This document shows, piece after piece, positions 36,538 through 46,077 of a stretch of DNA of 64,000 nucleotides (its first letter is position 1; every line of letters starts with the position of its first letter). The stretch lies in NCBI RefSeq assembly GCF_900078305.2, contig NZ_LT546025.1, positions 1 to 64,000 of the forward strand, written 5' to 3'. Position numbers and translations under genes: made by a program. The notes beneath the pieces are model-generated. The model was not told where the DNA came from, did no database searches, and was given only the letters and a program-made list of their open reading frames with translations. Source of the DNA: Corynebacterium bouchesdurhonense. Its GTDB lineage: Bacteria; Actinomycetota; Actinomycetes; Mycobacteriales; Mycobacteriaceae.

Positions 36538-36593
36538 GGCGAGGGTGCTGCGGCGGGGCCCAGCCCGGCGCGCTCGGTGCCCGGGGACGGGCG

Positions 36594-36734
36594 CTAGAGC
36601 GCGCTAACGATCGCCGCCACCACAACCAGGGCGATCATGATCCACATAACCTGCGTGACGCGCGAGCGCGGGTACTTGCGCTGCGCCTTCGGCAGCTCCT
36701 GGTCGCGGCGCCGCAACTCCTCCGGGTTAGCCAT
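36594..36734 (-). CDS. 46-aa single-span membrane protein
   Basis: A basic N-terminus (MANPEELRRRDQELPKAQ and following) leads into one transmembrane helix (VMWIMIALVVVAAIVSAL) at the very C-terminus, a tail-anchored layout. It overlaps the preceding 52-aa gene by 8 bp, and both follow the M3 peptidase gene with no gap, so they appear translationally coupled. No family recognised. Codon composition is like the neighbours. Confidence 0.6.
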   Translation of the reverse strand: MANPEELRRRDQELPKAQRKYPRSRVTQVMWIMIALVVVAAIVSAL

Positions 36735-36885
36735 GGTGTTCAAGGGTAGCCCACCGGGCGGCGAGGCCACCCAGCCAGTCCACCAGCTTCAACCCCGCCC
36801 AGGCGACGAGGCCGGCCGGCGGCAGCAGCACCGCGAGCACGATGGGCAGCTGCAGCCAGGGGCTGAGCTCGAGCAGCCAGCCCAT
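36727..36885 (-). CDS. 52-aa hydrophobic small protein
   Basis: Its ATG follows the TAA of the M3 peptidase gene directly (no spacer). It has one or two hydrophobic stretches (PWLQLPIVLAVLLPPAGLVAWAG) rich in Trp and Leu, so it is probably a membrane peptide. It overlaps the next small gene by 8 bp. The tight packing with the peptidase supports that it is translated; function is unknown. Confidence 0.6.
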   Translation of the reverse strand: MGWLLELSPWLQLPIVLAVLLPPAGLVAWAGLKLVDWLGGLAARWATLEHHG

Positions 36886-38862
36886 TTACAGATCCACCCC
36901 GGCCAGGCCGCGGCGCACCAGCAGGGGCCGCGTGTCCTTGTCGCGGCCGCGGAAGGCGCGGTAGGCCTCGGTGTAGTCGCGCGAGGCGCCCTTGGACAGG
37001 ATCGCGTCTCGGAACTTCTGGCCCGTGGCGCGGGTGATGCCTTCGCGCTGCACCAGCTCGAAGCCGTCTGCGTCCAGGGCCTCGGCCCACAGGTAGGAGT
37101 AGTAGCCGGCAGAGTACCCGCCGGCGAAGATGTGGTTGAACCAGGTTGAGCGGTAGCGCGGCTCCAGGCCTTCCACGTCCAGGCCCACCTCGCGCAGCGC
37201 CTCGGCCTCGAACGCCTCGATCGCGCCCGGTCCCTCCCGCAGCGGCCCGTCTGCCGCGCTCAGGGAGTGCCAAGCAAGGTCGATGGCGGACGCCGCGAGG
37301 TACTCGGCGGTAGCGAAGCCTTGGCCGAACTGGCGCGAGGCGCGCACCGCGTCGAGCAACGCGTCGGGGATCACCTCGCCGGTGTCCACGTGGCGGGCGT
37401 AGTTGCGCACGATCTCGGGGGCGAAGGCGTAGTTTTCGTTGATCTGGGAGGGGAACTCCACCCAGTCCCGGGGCACGTTGGTGCCGGACATCGAGGGGTA
37501 GCGCACGTGGGACAGCAGGCCGTGCAGTGCGTGGCCGAACTCGTGGAAGACGGTGGTCACCTCGTCGATGCTCAGCAGCTCGCCGGCTACATTCATCACG
37601 TTGACCACCACCGGCTTGGTGCCCGCCAGCGTGGATTGGTCCACAAACGAGCTCATCCACGCGCCGCCGCGCTTGGACGGGCGCGCCGCGTAGTCGGTCA
37701 AGAGCAGGCCGATGCCGGTGCCGTCTTCCTCGGTGACCTCCCACACGTCCACGTCGTCGCGGTACCCCGCGAGGTCTTCGCGCTTGTGCACCTTCACGCC
37801 GTAGAGGAGGTTGGCGGCGTGGAAGGCGCCGTCGACAATCACTTGCTCAAGCGGGAAGTACTTGCGCAGCTCGGCCTCGTCCACGTCGAGCTCCGCCTCG
37901 CGGCGGCGGGCCTGCCAGTAGGGCCAGTCGGCGCCGTCGATGTCGTGGCCGGCGAGCTCGGCTGCCAGCTTGCGCTCCGCCTCGGCGTTGGCGGCGGCGG
38001 CCGGCGCGAGGTCGGCGATCAGGGCCCGGGCGGCCGCCGCGGTACCGGCGGTCTCCTCCGCAATTACGTAATCCGCGTGGGAGTTGAAGCCGAGCAGCTG
38101 CGCGCGCTCGCGGCGCAGGGCGACGGACTGGAGAACGAGGTCGCGGTTGGAGTCGGCACCGCGGGCGCGGGAGGCGTTAAAAAGCTTGCGCCTCGCCGAG
38201 GCCTCCTGCAGCTCCGCCTGGAGGGACTGGGTGGTGGGCAGCTCGATGGGCACGAGGTAGGTGCCGTCCTCCTCGCGGTAGGCGGCGAGCTGCTCCTCGC
38301 CCAGGCCCGCGAGCTCGGCGCGCTCGAAGCGCACGGCCAGGGCCCGCGTGTCCGCGAGCAGGTTGCGGCCGAAGCGCTCGGAGAGCTCCGAGAGGCGCCG
38401 GTTGATCTCTTGCAGGCGGGTCTTTCCGGCGGCGGCCAGCCTCGCGCCGCGCCGCTCGAAGCGCCGCCGCAGCAGCCCGGGGGGCCGCCGCGACTCCTCG
38501 TCCGCGGGGGGGACCACCTCCCGCAGCCGGCGGTACAGCTCCTCGTTCTGGTAAATCGAGTCCGTGTGCGCGGACAGCTTCGGCACGATCCGGTCCGCCA
38601 CGGCGTCGAACTCGTCGGTGGCGTCCGTGCCCTGCAGGTTGAAGAACCAGGCCAGCACGCGCTCCAGGTCGCGCCCGGACAGCTCGAAGGCCTCCACCGT
38701 GTTCTCCCACGTCGGCTCAGCCTCGGTGAGGATGTCGGAGATCTCGCGGGCGTGCGCGCCGAGCGCCTGCTCGAAGGCGGGCTCGACGTGCTCGAGGCGG
38801 ATCGCGGCGAAGTCCGGCAGGTTGTACGGCAGGGCGGACGCTTCCAGCAGGGGGTTGGTCAT
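36886..38862 (-). CDS. M3-family oligopeptidase (Dcp/oligopeptidase A type)
   Basis: A 658-aa zinc metallopeptidase. The M3 zinc motif HEFGHALHGLLSHVRYPSMSG (about residues 435-456) and the following VPRDWVEFPSQINENYA (third ligand Glu) are intact, with C-terminal FNHIFAGGYSAGYYSYLWAE. It degrades short peptides in the cytoplasm. TAGAGT (38869-38874) is 6 nt before the ATG. Two small membrane-protein genes follow without gap. Confidence 0.93.
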   Translation of the reverse strand: MTNPLLEASALPYNLPDFAAIRLEHVEPAFEQALGAHAREISDILTEAEPTWENTVEAFELSGRDLERVLAWFFNLQGTDATDEFDAVADRIVPKLSAHTDSIYQNEELYRRLREVVPPADEESRRPPGLLRRRFERRGARLAAAGKTRLQEINRRLSELSERFGRNLLADTRALAVRFERAELAGLGEEQLAAYREEDGTYLVPIELPTTQSLQAELQEASARRKLFNASRARGADSNRDLVLQSVALRRERAQLLGFNSHADYVIAEETAGTAAAARALIADLAPAAAANAEAERKLAAELAGHDIDGADWPYWQARRREAELDVDEAELRKYFPLEQVIVDGAFHAANLLYGVKVHKREDLAGYRDDVDVWEVTEEDGTGIGLLLTDYAARPSKRGGAWMSSFVDQSTLAGTKPVVVNVMNVAGELLSIDEVTTVFHEFGHALHGLLSHVRYPSMSGTNVPRDWVEFPSQINENYAFAPEIVRNYARHVDTGEVIPDALLDAVRASRQFGQGFATAEYLAASAIDLAWHSLSAADGPLREGPGAIEAFEAEALREVGLDVEGLEPRYRSTWFNHIFAGGYSAGYYSYLWAEALDADGFELVQREGITRATGQKFRDAILSKGASRDYTEAYRAFRGRDKDTRPLLVRRGLAGVDL

Positions 38863-38868
38863 GCGAAC

Positions 38869-38874
38869 ACTCTA
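38869..38874 (-). promoter_or_regulatory. -10 hexamer TAGAGT for M3 peptidase
   Basis: Within the AT-rich patch TTTTATAGAGTGTT on the reverse strand, ending 6 nt before ATG 38862. Confidence 0.45.
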
Positions 38875-38900
38875 TAAAACGCCGCGCGCCGCGCCGGGGT

Positions 38901-38906
38901 TACGAT
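38901..38906 (+). promoter_or_regulatory. -10 hexamer TACGAT for carboxylesterase
   Basis: Ends 7 nt before ATG 38914; leaderless layout divergent to the M3 peptidase promoter. Confidence 0.4.
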
Positions 38907-38913
38907 GTTCCGC

Positions 38914-40020
38914 ATGAGCTCCCCAGCGCGCACCGCCGAGGTCACCTGCCCCGCCGGCACCGTGATCGGGGTGCGCGACGGGAGGTGCAACCACTTCCGC
39001 TCCGTGCCGTACGCGCGCGTTGCGCGCCCCTTCGACGATCCGGTTGCGCCGCAGCGGGGCATGCTTATCGACGCAACCTCAGACGCACCCGCCACCCCAG
39101 CCCTGTCCATCACCACCCCCGCCGGGGCGCGGGCGATGGCGGACCTGCCGGTGGTGGTGTGGATCCACGGCGGCCGATTCGAGGAGGGCAGCCACACCGA
39201 GCTGGTGTCGAACCCCACCGGCGTTGCCGCCGCGGGCGTGGTGCACGTGCGGGTGGGCTACCGGCTGAAGTTCCCGGGCATGCTGCCGGTCACGGCCGAC
39301 GCACCGGGGCACTACCGCGCGGCGGCGGACTGCGCCGCGGCGCTGACCTGGATCCAGCGCAACATCGAGGCATTCGGCGGGGACCCCACCAACGTGACGG
39401 TGGTTGGCCAGTCCGCGGGCGGGTCCCTCGCGCTGTGGCTGACGCGCCGCGACCACTACCGGGGCGAGTTCCGCCGCGCCCTGGCCATCTCCCCCGCGTT
39501 CCCCCGCCGCGGCTTCGAGGCGCGGAAGTGGGCGGCGCGCGGTGCGCTCGGCGTCCCGCTTACCCGCGAGGCGCTCAACGAGCTCGCGGAGCGCAACCCC
39601 GCCAAGCTGGACCGCGCCTACCAGCGTTTCCGCGCCCACTACCCCACCGACATGGCCCTCGGCCCCCATCCGCTCGACCCGACTGAGCTCGCTCCGGTGC
39701 CCACCGTGGTCACGTACGCGGACGGGGAGTTTTACAGGGAGGGCCTTGCTTTCCGACGCACCCGCCAACGCATCTCCGACGCCTCCGTGCGCCGCCCCGC
39801 CCGCGCGGTGGCCGCCGGCGCGCCGGGCCCGGTGTGGCTGGCCGAGCACGTGCGCCCCGGCGGCGCGCCGCTGGGACACTCGGAGGACCTGCCGGCGCTG
39901 TTCGCCCCAGACCCGTGGCTGCTGCGATTCCTCCGCACCGGCGAGGTGGGCTGGGCGCCATTCGCCGAGGGCGGCCACGTGGAGCGCCGCAGCCTCGGCG
40001 CTGTGGCCGGCACTGCCTAG
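38914..40020 (+). CDS. short carboxylesterase type B (alpha/beta hydrolase)
   Basis: A 368-aa enzyme with family blocks FRSVPYARVARPF, VWIHGGRFEEGS (oxyanion hole), AFGGDPTNVTVVGQSAGGSLALWL (Ser nucleophile in GQSAGG) and GHSEDLPALF (likely His). Usual type B esterases have about 500 residues; this one is shortened in the middle/C-terminal part, as in several corynebacterial homologues. The acid residue is not obvious. An exact 12-mer (39063-39074) encodes MLIDATS. It ends 4 bp inside the convergent idi gene. Confidence 0.85.
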   Translation: MSSPARTAEVTCPAGTVIGVRDGRCNHFRSVPYARVARPFDDPVAPQRGMLIDATSDAPATPALSITTPAGARAMADLPVVVWIHGGRFEEGSHTELVSNPTGVAAAGVVHVRVGYRLKFPGMLPVTADAPGHYRAAADCAAALTWIQRNIEAFGGDPTNVTVVGQSAGGSLALWLTRRDHYRGEFRRALAISPAFPRRGFEARKWAARGALGVPLTREALNELAERNPAKLDRAYQRFRAHYPTDMALGPHPLDPTELAPVPTVVTYADGEFYREGLAFRRTRQRISDASVRRPARAVAAGAPGPVWLAEHVRPGGAPLGHSEDLPALFAPDPWLLRFLRTGEVGWAPFAEGGHVERRSLGAVAGTA

Positions 40021-40592
40021 GTGCCCGCCTCGGTGCCTGTGAGGCGGCGGCGCAGCGGCTCGCAGGCGAGCTCCTCCACCAGCCATGGCGAGAATGCGAA
40101 GGGCGCGCTATCCACCGCGGCGATCAGGCCGACGGGGTCGGCCCAGGCGTACTCGGCCACCTCGTCCGGGTTGGGGCGCAGCTGCGCGCCCACCGCGCTC
40201 CCCGTGTCTTCGGCGAGGACGGCGAGGTAAACGGGGCAGATCTCGTTCTCCACCGTCCCCGACGCGTCCACCGCGCGGTAGCGGAAGTCCGGCAGCACCA
40301 GCTCGAGCGACGCAAGCGAGCCGGGTGCGAGCCCCAGCTCCGCCTCCGCGCGGCGGTAGACGGCGGCCTGGGTCTCCTCGCCAGGGCCGGGGTGGCCGCA
40401 AAACGCGTTGGTCCACACACCCGGCCACGTCTTTTTGCCCAGGGCGCGCCTCGTGAGCAGCACCCGCCCGTCCGCGCCCAGCACCCAGCAGGAGAACGCC
40501 AGGTGCAGCGGGGTGTGGTCGGTGTGGACGGCGTGTTTCTCGGCGGTGCCTACGGGGTGCCCGGAGTCGTCGACAAGCACAACGAGCTCCAT
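40017..40592 (-). CDS. idi: isopentenyl-diphosphate isomerase, type 1
   Basis: A 191-aa Nudix-fold isomerase interconverting IPP and DMAPP for polyprenyl synthesis. Motifs: HLAFSCWVLGADGRVLLTRRALGKKTWPGVWTNAFCGHPGPGE (metal His and active Cys), AVYRRAEAELGL (Nudix-like helix) and ENEICPVYLA (catalytic Glu). Its ATG overlaps the stop of an upstream lipoprotein gene by one base (TAATG). A near-exact 12-mer (40567-40578) falls in codons 5-9. Confidence 0.94.
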   Translation of the reverse strand: MELVVLVDDSGHPVGTAEKHAVHTDHTPLHLAFSCWVLGADGRVLLTRRALGKKTWPGVWTNAFCGHPGPGEETQAAVYRRAEAELGLAPGSLASLELVLPDFRYRAVDASGTVENEICPVYLAVLAEDTGSAVGAQLRPNPDEVAEYAWADPVGLIAAVDSAPFAFSPWLVEELACEPLRRRLTGTEAGT

Positions 40593-41152
40593 TAGTTGTT
40601 CAAGTTCCCCTCGAAGGTGACGTTGCCGATGCTGAAGCGGGCATCCCAGAGATTGCCGGTGGCCACGTCGAAGGCGTACTTGACGTTGGCGGTGGCGCCG
40701 GGGCCGAGCGGGAGGTCGAGGCCGACCGTGTCCACGCCGGCGGCCTCCGCATCCATCGGCTTCGCCTCGCGCATGTCCTTGTTACCGGCGTTGTACTCCA
40801 GCTTGGGCTGCAGGGTGTCCGCGGGCATCGGCGCGTCGGACTGGTTGGTCACCGCCACTACCACCACTGTGCCGCCGTTCGGCGCGTAGGAAGTGCCCTG
40901 CCACTTGTAGGAGAGGTCCATCGCCGGATCCTTGACGCGCTCGCCCTGGATCTCGGTGGAGACCGCGGCGGGCGCCTCCTGCTTCTCAAACGTCTCCTGC
41001 GGCCGGCCGATCGTGCTGGTAGCGGACACCTCGGTGGCCTCCGCGGCTTGGTCCGCCGCGTTTTCCGCCGCATCATCCTCCGCGCCGGCGCAGGCCGCCA
41101 GCGGCAGGGCCACCGCCAGAGCAACAACCGTGGTGGCGAGGCGGTGGGTCAT
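40592..41152 (-). CDS. exported lipoprotein with DUF4352-like beta domain
   Basis: A 186-aa protein with signal peptide and lipobox LAAC (Cys21), an acidic Ala/Glu-rich linker, and a C-terminal beta-sandwich resembling immunoglobulin-like DUF4352 domains (GGTVVVVAVTNQSDAPMPADTLQPKLEYN, LGPGATANVKYAFDV). It would be anchored on the outer face of the membrane. A GGGAG ribosome site precedes ATG. The overlap with idi means co-transcription, though a functional link is not obvious. Confidence 0.8.
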   Translation of the reverse strand: MTHRLATTVVALAVALPLAACAGAEDDAAENAADQAAEATEVSATSTIGRPQETFEKQEAPAAVSTEIQGERVKDPAMDLSYKWQGTSYAPNGGTVVVVAVTNQSDAPMPADTLQPKLEYNAGNKDMREAKPMDAEAAGVDTVGLDLPLGPGATANVKYAFDVATGNLWDARFSIGNVTFEGNLNN

Positions 41153-41227
41153 GGTGCAGCTCCCAATGGGTCGGCCGAGGCTGGGCGGCTCGGCGTTGAC
41201 AGTTCCTCGCCATCCTACAGCCCGCGG

Positions 41228-41233
41228 TAGCGT
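41228..41233 (+). promoter_or_regulatory. -10 hexamer TAGCGT for ABC exporter
   Basis: Ends 8 nt before ATG 41242. Confidence 0.4.
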
Positions 41234-41241
41234 GGGCGGCC

Positions 41242-43179
41242 ATGCAGCCTTTCGTCCGAGTCTTGCGCAGCGCCTCCGCCCTGTGGCCCTTCTACCTCGC
41301 CGTGGTTCTCGTGTCTTCCGCGGTCGCGGCGCTGGGCCTAGTCTCCCCGTTCATCCTGCGCGAGGCCACGGACACGATCGTCGGGCACCTCTCCGGCGGG
41401 GGCGGCGGGGGCGGCGTCGCGGATGCCCCGGGTGCCGAGTCCGTGCGCCGGGTAGCGCTGCTCGCGTTCGCCCTCTTCGCGGCGGAGGCGGGTGCGTCCA
41501 TCCTGCGCAACGTCTCCGGCTACCTGGGCGACGTGATGGTGGCGCGCCTCCGCCAGATCCTGTCCACCCGGTACTTTGCCAAGCTGCTCGCGCTGCCCCA
41601 GCGCTACTTTGATAATCAGGTCACCGGCACCATCATCGCGCGCCTGGACCGCTCGATTGCGAACGTCACGCAGTTCATCCAGTCCTTCGCCAACAACTTC
41701 CTGCCGATGCTGCTGCAGGTGGTGGCCATCTTGGCCATCACCGGCTACTACTACTGGCCGCTCGCGGTGCTGCTCGCGCTGCTGTTTCCGCTCTACACGT
41801 GGCTCACGGCGCTGACCTCCAAGCGCTGGCAGAAGTTCGAATCGGAGAAGAACGCCAACGTGGACCAGGGCAACGGCCGCTTCGCGGAGGTGGTGGGCCA
41901 AGTCAAGGTGACGAAGTCCTTCGTGGCGGAGACTCGCGAGCTGGACAAATTCAGCTCCCACTACGCCAACACGGTGGACATCACCCGCCCGCAGTCGCGC
42001 TGGTGGCACTCCATGGACACCGCTCGCGGCGTGGCCATGAACCTGATCTTCTTCGGCATCTACCTCATCTTGTTCCTGCGCACCCTGCACGGCTTCTTCA
42101 CCATCGGCGAGATGGTGATGCTCATTCAGATGACCACCATGGCCCGCCAGCCGGTGACCATGATGAGCTGGATCGTCGATTCCGCGCAGCGCGCCATCGC
42201 CGGTTCTCGCGACTACTTCAAGGTGATGGACGAGCCGGTGGAGCCCACCGCCAACGCCGAGCTGGTGGCCGCAACCGCCGCCGCGGACGTGCCCCGCTTG
42301 AGCACCGCCGCGCACCGGGCGCTGCCCGTGCGCGAGCCGGTGATCGCGTTCGACCACGTGGACTTCTCCTACACCGAGGGGGAGCAGGTGCTTGCCGACG
42401 TCACCTTCGCCGCCCGCGAAGGCGAGAAGATTGCCCTGGTGGGCGAGTCGGGCGGCGGCAAGTCCACCATTGTCAACCTGCTGCTGGGCCTCTACCCCAT
42501 TACCGCCGGCCGGCTCACGGTGTGCGGCCGTGATGTGACGGAGCTCGGCGTGGAGGACCTGCGGGCCTCCACCGGCGTGGTGTTCCAGGAGCCGGCGCTG
42601 TTTTCCGGCACGGTGTTTGAGAACATCGCCTACGGCAAGCCGGACGCGACGATGGATGAGGTGGTTGCCGTGGCGAAGCGGGCCAACGCCCACGGGTTCA
42701 TCTCCAAGTTCGCCGACGGGTACGCGACGGTGATCGGCGAGCGGGGCCTGCGCCTTTCCGGCGGGCAGAAGCAGCGCGTTGCCGTCGCCCGCGCGATGCT
42801 CAAAGACGCCCCGATCCTGGTGCTCGACGAGGCCACATCCGCGCTGGACACCAAGGCCGAGCGCGCCGTGCAGGCCGGCCTGGACGAGCTGATGGAGGGC
42901 CGCACCACCATCATGATCGCCCACCGCCTGTCCACCATCGCGGGCGTGGACACCATCATCACGCTCCGCGACGGCCGGATCGACGAGATCGGCTCGCCGG
43001 CGCAGCTGGCCACATCCGGCGGCATCTACTCCGAGCTGTTGCGGCTCACGGCGTCCTCCTCGGCGGCGGACCGCGCGCGGCTGAAGGCGTTCGGCTTCCA
43101 CGACGGCCAACCTGCCTCCGACGACGCCGACGAAGCAGAAGACACCGACAAAACCGACACCGGGGACACGGATATATAG
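41242..43179 (+). CDS. ABC exporter, fused membrane and ATPase domains
   Basis: A 645-aa type IV ABC half-exporter that should dimerise. Six-helix membrane domain (1-320), then an NBD with Walker [10 protein letters not shown], signature RLSGGQKQR, Walker [13 protein letters not shown] and switch His in IAHRLS. A Gly-rich insert ([10 protein letters not shown]) lies in the first outer loop, and the C-terminal tail is Asp/Thr-rich. Family members export lipids, peptides or drugs; the substrate cannot be told. Confidence 0.92.
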   Translation: MQPFVRVLRSASALWPFYLAVVLVSSAVAALGLVSPFILREATDTIVGHLSGGGGGGGVADAPGAESVRRVALLAFALFAAEAGASILRNVSGYLGDVMVARLRQILSTRYFAKLLALPQRYFDNQVTGTIIARLDRSIANVTQFIQSFANNFLPMLLQVVAILAITGYYYWPLAVLLALLFPLYTWLTALTSKRWQKFESEKNANVDQGNGRFAEVVGQVKVTKSFVAETRELDKFSSHYANTVDITRPQSRWWHSMDTARGVAMNLIFFGIYLILFLRTLHGFFTIGEMVMLIQMTTMARQPVTMMSWIVDSAQRAIAGSRDYFKVMDEPVEPTANAELVAATAAADVPRLSTAAHRALPVREPVIAFDHVDFSYTEGEQVLADVTFAAREGEKIALVGESGGGKSTIVNLLLGLYPITAGRLTVCGRDVTELGVEDLRASTGVVFQEPALFSGTVFENIAYGKPDATMDEVVAVAKRANAHGFISKFADGYATVIGERGLRLSGGQKQRVAVARAMLKDAPILVLDEATSALDTKAERAVQAGLDELMEGRTTIMIAHRLSTIAGVDTIITLRDGRIDEIGSPAQLATSGGIYSELLRLTASSSAADRARLKAFGFHDGQPASDDADEAEDTDKTDTGDTDI

Positions 43180-43203
43180 GAGCGGACCGCCGCGGGCCCG
43201 CGC

Positions 43204-43209
43204 TACCGT
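43204..43209 (+). promoter_or_regulatory. -10 hexamer TACCGT for C-S lyase
   Basis: Ends 7 nt before ATG 43217. Confidence 0.4.
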
Positions 43210-43216
43210 GGGCCGC

Positions 43217-44338
43217 ATGGAGTTCCCCGACATCGAGACACTGAAGGCCCGCGGCACCCGCAAGTGGACGCAGTACGACGAGGACGTGCTGCCGCTGTTC
43301 ATCGCGGAGAGCGACTTCCCCACCGCCCCGGCGGTCAAGCGAGCGATCGTCGACGCCTGCGAGCGGGAGATGTTCGGCTACACGCCCGCCCCGCGCGCCC
43401 ACCGCCTAGGCGATTCCGTGGCGGACTTCTACGAGCACCGCTACGGCTGGCGTCCGGACCCGGCAATGGTGTTCCCGGTGGCGGACGTGGTGCGCGGCGT
43501 GCTGCTGGCCATCCAGTACTTCACCGAGGGCGACGTGATCGTGCCGGTGCCGGCCTACTTCCCCTTCCTCGAGATTGCCGAGGCGGCCGGGCGGGAGCGC
43601 GTTGACGTCGGTTCCCTGAACGGGCTCGACCTGATGGAGGTGGAGGCCGCGTTCAAAAACGGCGCTGGCAGCATCGTAGTGACTAACCCGTTCAACCCGG
43701 GCGGGTGGATCTTCGACGCGGAGGAGCTGGACCAGATTTGCGCCATCGCCCGGCGCTACGGCGGGCGCGTCATCGTGGACGAGATCCACGCGCCGCTGGT
43801 GTTCGACGGCCGCCACGTGTGCGCCGCAGAGCGAAACCCGGACGTGTGCATCACGGTCACCGCCACCTCCAAGGCGTGGAACGTGGCGGGGCTGAAGTGC
43901 GCCCAGATCATCTTCGCCAACAAAGATGACGTGCGGCGCTGGAACGCCATCAACCACGTAGCCAAGGACGGGGTGGGCACGCTCGGCATCGTCGCCGCGG
44001 AGGCGTGCTACGACCTAGGACGCGAGTTCCTGGACGAGGAGGTGGCCCAGCTTGAGGCCAACCGCATCTGGCTGGCGGAGCACCTGCCCCAGGCGGTGCC
44101 GGGCATCGAGTTCGACGTCCCGCAGGCCACCTACCTGATGTTCCTAGACTTTCGCAATACCGCGCTCACCGATGAGCGCCCGGCGGCGTGGCTGCTCAAG
44201 CACGCGCGCGTAGCGATGAGCGAGGGCGCGGATTTCGGCCCCGGCGGCGAGCACAAAGCACGCCTGAACTTCGCCACGAGCCCCGCCATTTTGGAGGAGG
44301 CGCTCACCCGCATCGGGGACGCCGTCCGGCTACGCTAG
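43217..44338 (+). CDS. MalY/PatB-type cystathionine beta-lyase
   Basis: A 373-aa PLP enzyme of fold type I. It has [31 protein letters not shown] (Asp binding the PLP nitrogen) and the Lys in [19 protein letters not shown]. It should cleave C-S bonds in cystathionine or related substrates. It resembles aecD of C. glutamicum, which also lies upstream of brnQ. Unlike there, treS and a kinase gene stand between it and brnQ. The ATG at 43217 is preferred over GTG 43208 because of the -10 spacing. Confidence 0.9.
   Translation: MEFPDIETLKARGTRKWTQYDEDVLPLFIAESDFPTAPAVKRAIVDACEREMFGYTPAPRAHRLGDSVADFYEHRYGWRPDPAMVFPVADVVRGVLLAIQYFTEGDVIVPVPAYFPFLEIAEAAGRERVDVGSLNGLDLMEVEAAFKNGAGSIVVTNPFNPGGWIFDAEELDQICAIARRYGGRVIVDEIHAPLVFDGRHVCAAERNPDVCITVTATSKAWNVAGLKCAQIIFANKDDVRRWNAINHVAKDGVGTLGIVAAEACYDLGREFLDEEVAQLEANRIWLAEHLPQAVPGIEFDVPQATYLMFLDFRNTALTDERPAAWLLKHARVAMSEGADFGPGGEHKARLNFATSPAILEEALTRIGDAVRLR
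44331..44336 (+). promoter_or_regulatory. -10 hexamer TACGCT for treS
   Basis: Overlaps the last codons of the lyase gene and ends 8 nt before the treS ATG. Confidence 0.4.
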
Positions 44339-44344
44339 CGGGCT

Positions 44345-46063
44345 ATGGACCATACTCCCCAGGCTTCTGACTTCACGCCCCCCGCACCCGTCGAGCAGCC
44401 GTGGGAGCGGCCTGACCCGGAGTGGTACAAGGACGCGGTGTTCTACGAGGTGCTCGTCCGCGCGTTCTACGACCCGGACGGCACCGGCTCGGGCACGCTC
44501 AAGGGCTTGGAGGAGAAACTCGACTACCTGCAGTGGTTGGGCGTGGACTGCCTGTGGATCCCCCCGTTCTACGACTCGCCGCTGAAAGACGGCGGGTACG
44601 ACATCCGGGATTTCCGCAAGGTGCTGCCGGAGTTCGGCACGGTGGAGGACTTTGTTTCGCTTGTCGACGCAGCCCATAAACGCGGCATCCGCATCATCAC
44701 GGACTTCCCCATCAACCACACCTCGGACCAGCACGAGTGGTTCCAACAGTCGCGCCAGGATCCGGACGGCCCCTACGGCGACTACTACGTGTGGACGGAC
44801 GACGAGACCCAGTACAGCGGCACCCGCATCATCTTCATCGACACGGAAGACTCGAACTGGACGTGGGACCCGGTGCGCAAGCAGTACTTCTGGCACCGTT
44901 TCTTCTCCCACCAGCCGGACCTGAACTACGACAACCCGCGGGTGCAGGAGGAGGTCCTCGACGTCATCCGCTTCTGGCTGGACCTGGGCATGGACGGCAT
45001 CCGCCTGGATGCCATCCCCTACCTCTTCGAGCGCGAGGGCACGACCTCGGAGAACCTGCCGGAGACCCACCAGTTCATCAAACGCGTGCGGAAGCTTTTC
45101 GACGAAGAGTACCCCGGCCGCTTCCTCCTGGCGGAGGCGAATCAAATGCCAAACGAGGTGGTGGAGTACTTCGGCCAAGGTGAGGACGGCACCGGGGACG
45201 AGTGCCAGATGGCGTTCCACTTCCCCGTCATGCCGCGCATCTTCATGGGGCTGCACAAGGAGTCGGCGCAGCCGATCATCGACATCCTTCGCGAGACCCC
45301 GGCGATCCCGGACAGCGCGCAGTGGGGCATCTTCCTGCGCAACCACGACGAGCTGACTCTGGAGATGGTCACCGAGGAAGAGCGGGACTACATGTACAAG
45401 TCCTACGCGTTCGACCCGCGCATGCGCGCGAACGTGGGCATCCGCCGCCGCCTCGCGCCGCTGCTCGGCGGGCACCGCGACCGCCTCGAGCTGGCGCATG
45501 CCCTGTTGTTGTCCCTGCCCGGCTCGCCGTTCCTCTACTACGGCGACGAGATTGGCATGGGCGACAACATCTGGCTCACCGACCGCGACGGGGTGCGCAC
45601 CCCGATGCAGTGGTCCAACGACCGCAACGGCGGCTTCTCCACCGCGGACCCCGAGCGCCTCTACCTGCCGCCGGTGCGCAACGACAATTACGGGTACCAC
45701 GCCGTCAACGTGGAGTCCCAGATGAACCGGGACAACTCCCTGCTGCACTGGGTGCGCACGCTGGTGCACATCCGCAAGCAGTACAGGGCGTTCGGACGCG
45801 GCTCCTACACCGAAGTGGACCACGGCAACGACCAGGTGCTCGCCTTCATCCGCGAGTACACCGACGAGGGCGGGCGCACCGAGCGCATCCTCTGCGTGCA
45901 CAACATGAGCTCGCGCCCCCAGCCGGTGCAGATGCAGCTGTCCCAGTACAACGGTGTCGTCCCACGCGAGCTCTCCGGCGGGGTGCAGTTCCCGGCCATC
46001 GGCGAGCTGCCGTGGCTGGTCACGCTCGCGCCGCACGGGTTCTTCTGGTTCGACATCTCATAA
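44345..46063 (+). CDS. treS: trehalose synthase (maltose alpha-D-glucosyltransferase)
   Basis: A 572-aa GH13 enzyme interconverting maltose and trehalose. Characteristic residues: WYKDAVFYEVLVRAFYDPDG at the N-terminus, LDLGMDGIRLDAIPYLFE (nucleophile Asp), FLLAEANQMP (acid/base Glu) and FLRNHDELTLEM (third Asp). The length matches unfused TreS. The kinase partner is the next gene, 14 bp downstream. It contains one exact 12-mer (44659) and one near-copy (45094). Confidence 0.96.
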   Translation: MDHTPQASDFTPPAPVEQPWERPDPEWYKDAVFYEVLVRAFYDPDGTGSGTLKGLEEKLDYLQWLGVDCLWIPPFYDSPLKDGGYDIRDFRKVLPEFGTVEDFVSLVDAAHKRGIRIITDFPINHTSDQHEWFQQSRQDPDGPYGDYYVWTDDETQYSGTRIIFIDTEDSNWTWDPVRKQYFWHRFFSHQPDLNYDNPRVQEEVLDVIRFWLDLGMDGIRLDAIPYLFEREGTTSENLPETHQFIKRVRKLFDEEYPGRFLLAEANQMPNEVVEYFGQGEDGTGDECQMAFHFPVMPRIFMGLHKESAQPIIDILRETPAIPDSAQWGIFLRNHDELTLEMVTEEERDYMYKSYAFDPRMRANVGIRRRLAPLLGGHRDRLELAHALLLSLPGSPFLYYGDEIGMGDNIWLTDRDGVRTPMQWSNDRNGGFSTADPERLYLPPVRNDNYGYHAVNVESQMNRDNSLLHWVRTLVHIRKQYRAFGRGSYTEVDHGNDQVLAFIREYTDEGGRTERILCVHNMSSRPQPVQMQLSQYNGVVPRELSGGVQFPAIGELPWLVTLAPHGFFWFDIS

Positions 46064-46077
46064 AAGGGGCAGCCGTC

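Noticed and set aside
41338..43338. 666-codon reverse-strand frame across the ABC exporter
   Set aside because: Same reasoning: the forward strand encodes a complete ABC exporter with all NBD motifs.
45202..46077. Long in-frame upstream extension of the maltokinase-like gene
   Set aside because: The sequence upstream of ATG 46078 is antisense-type composition inside treS; AGGGG precedes the 46078 start and homology begins there.
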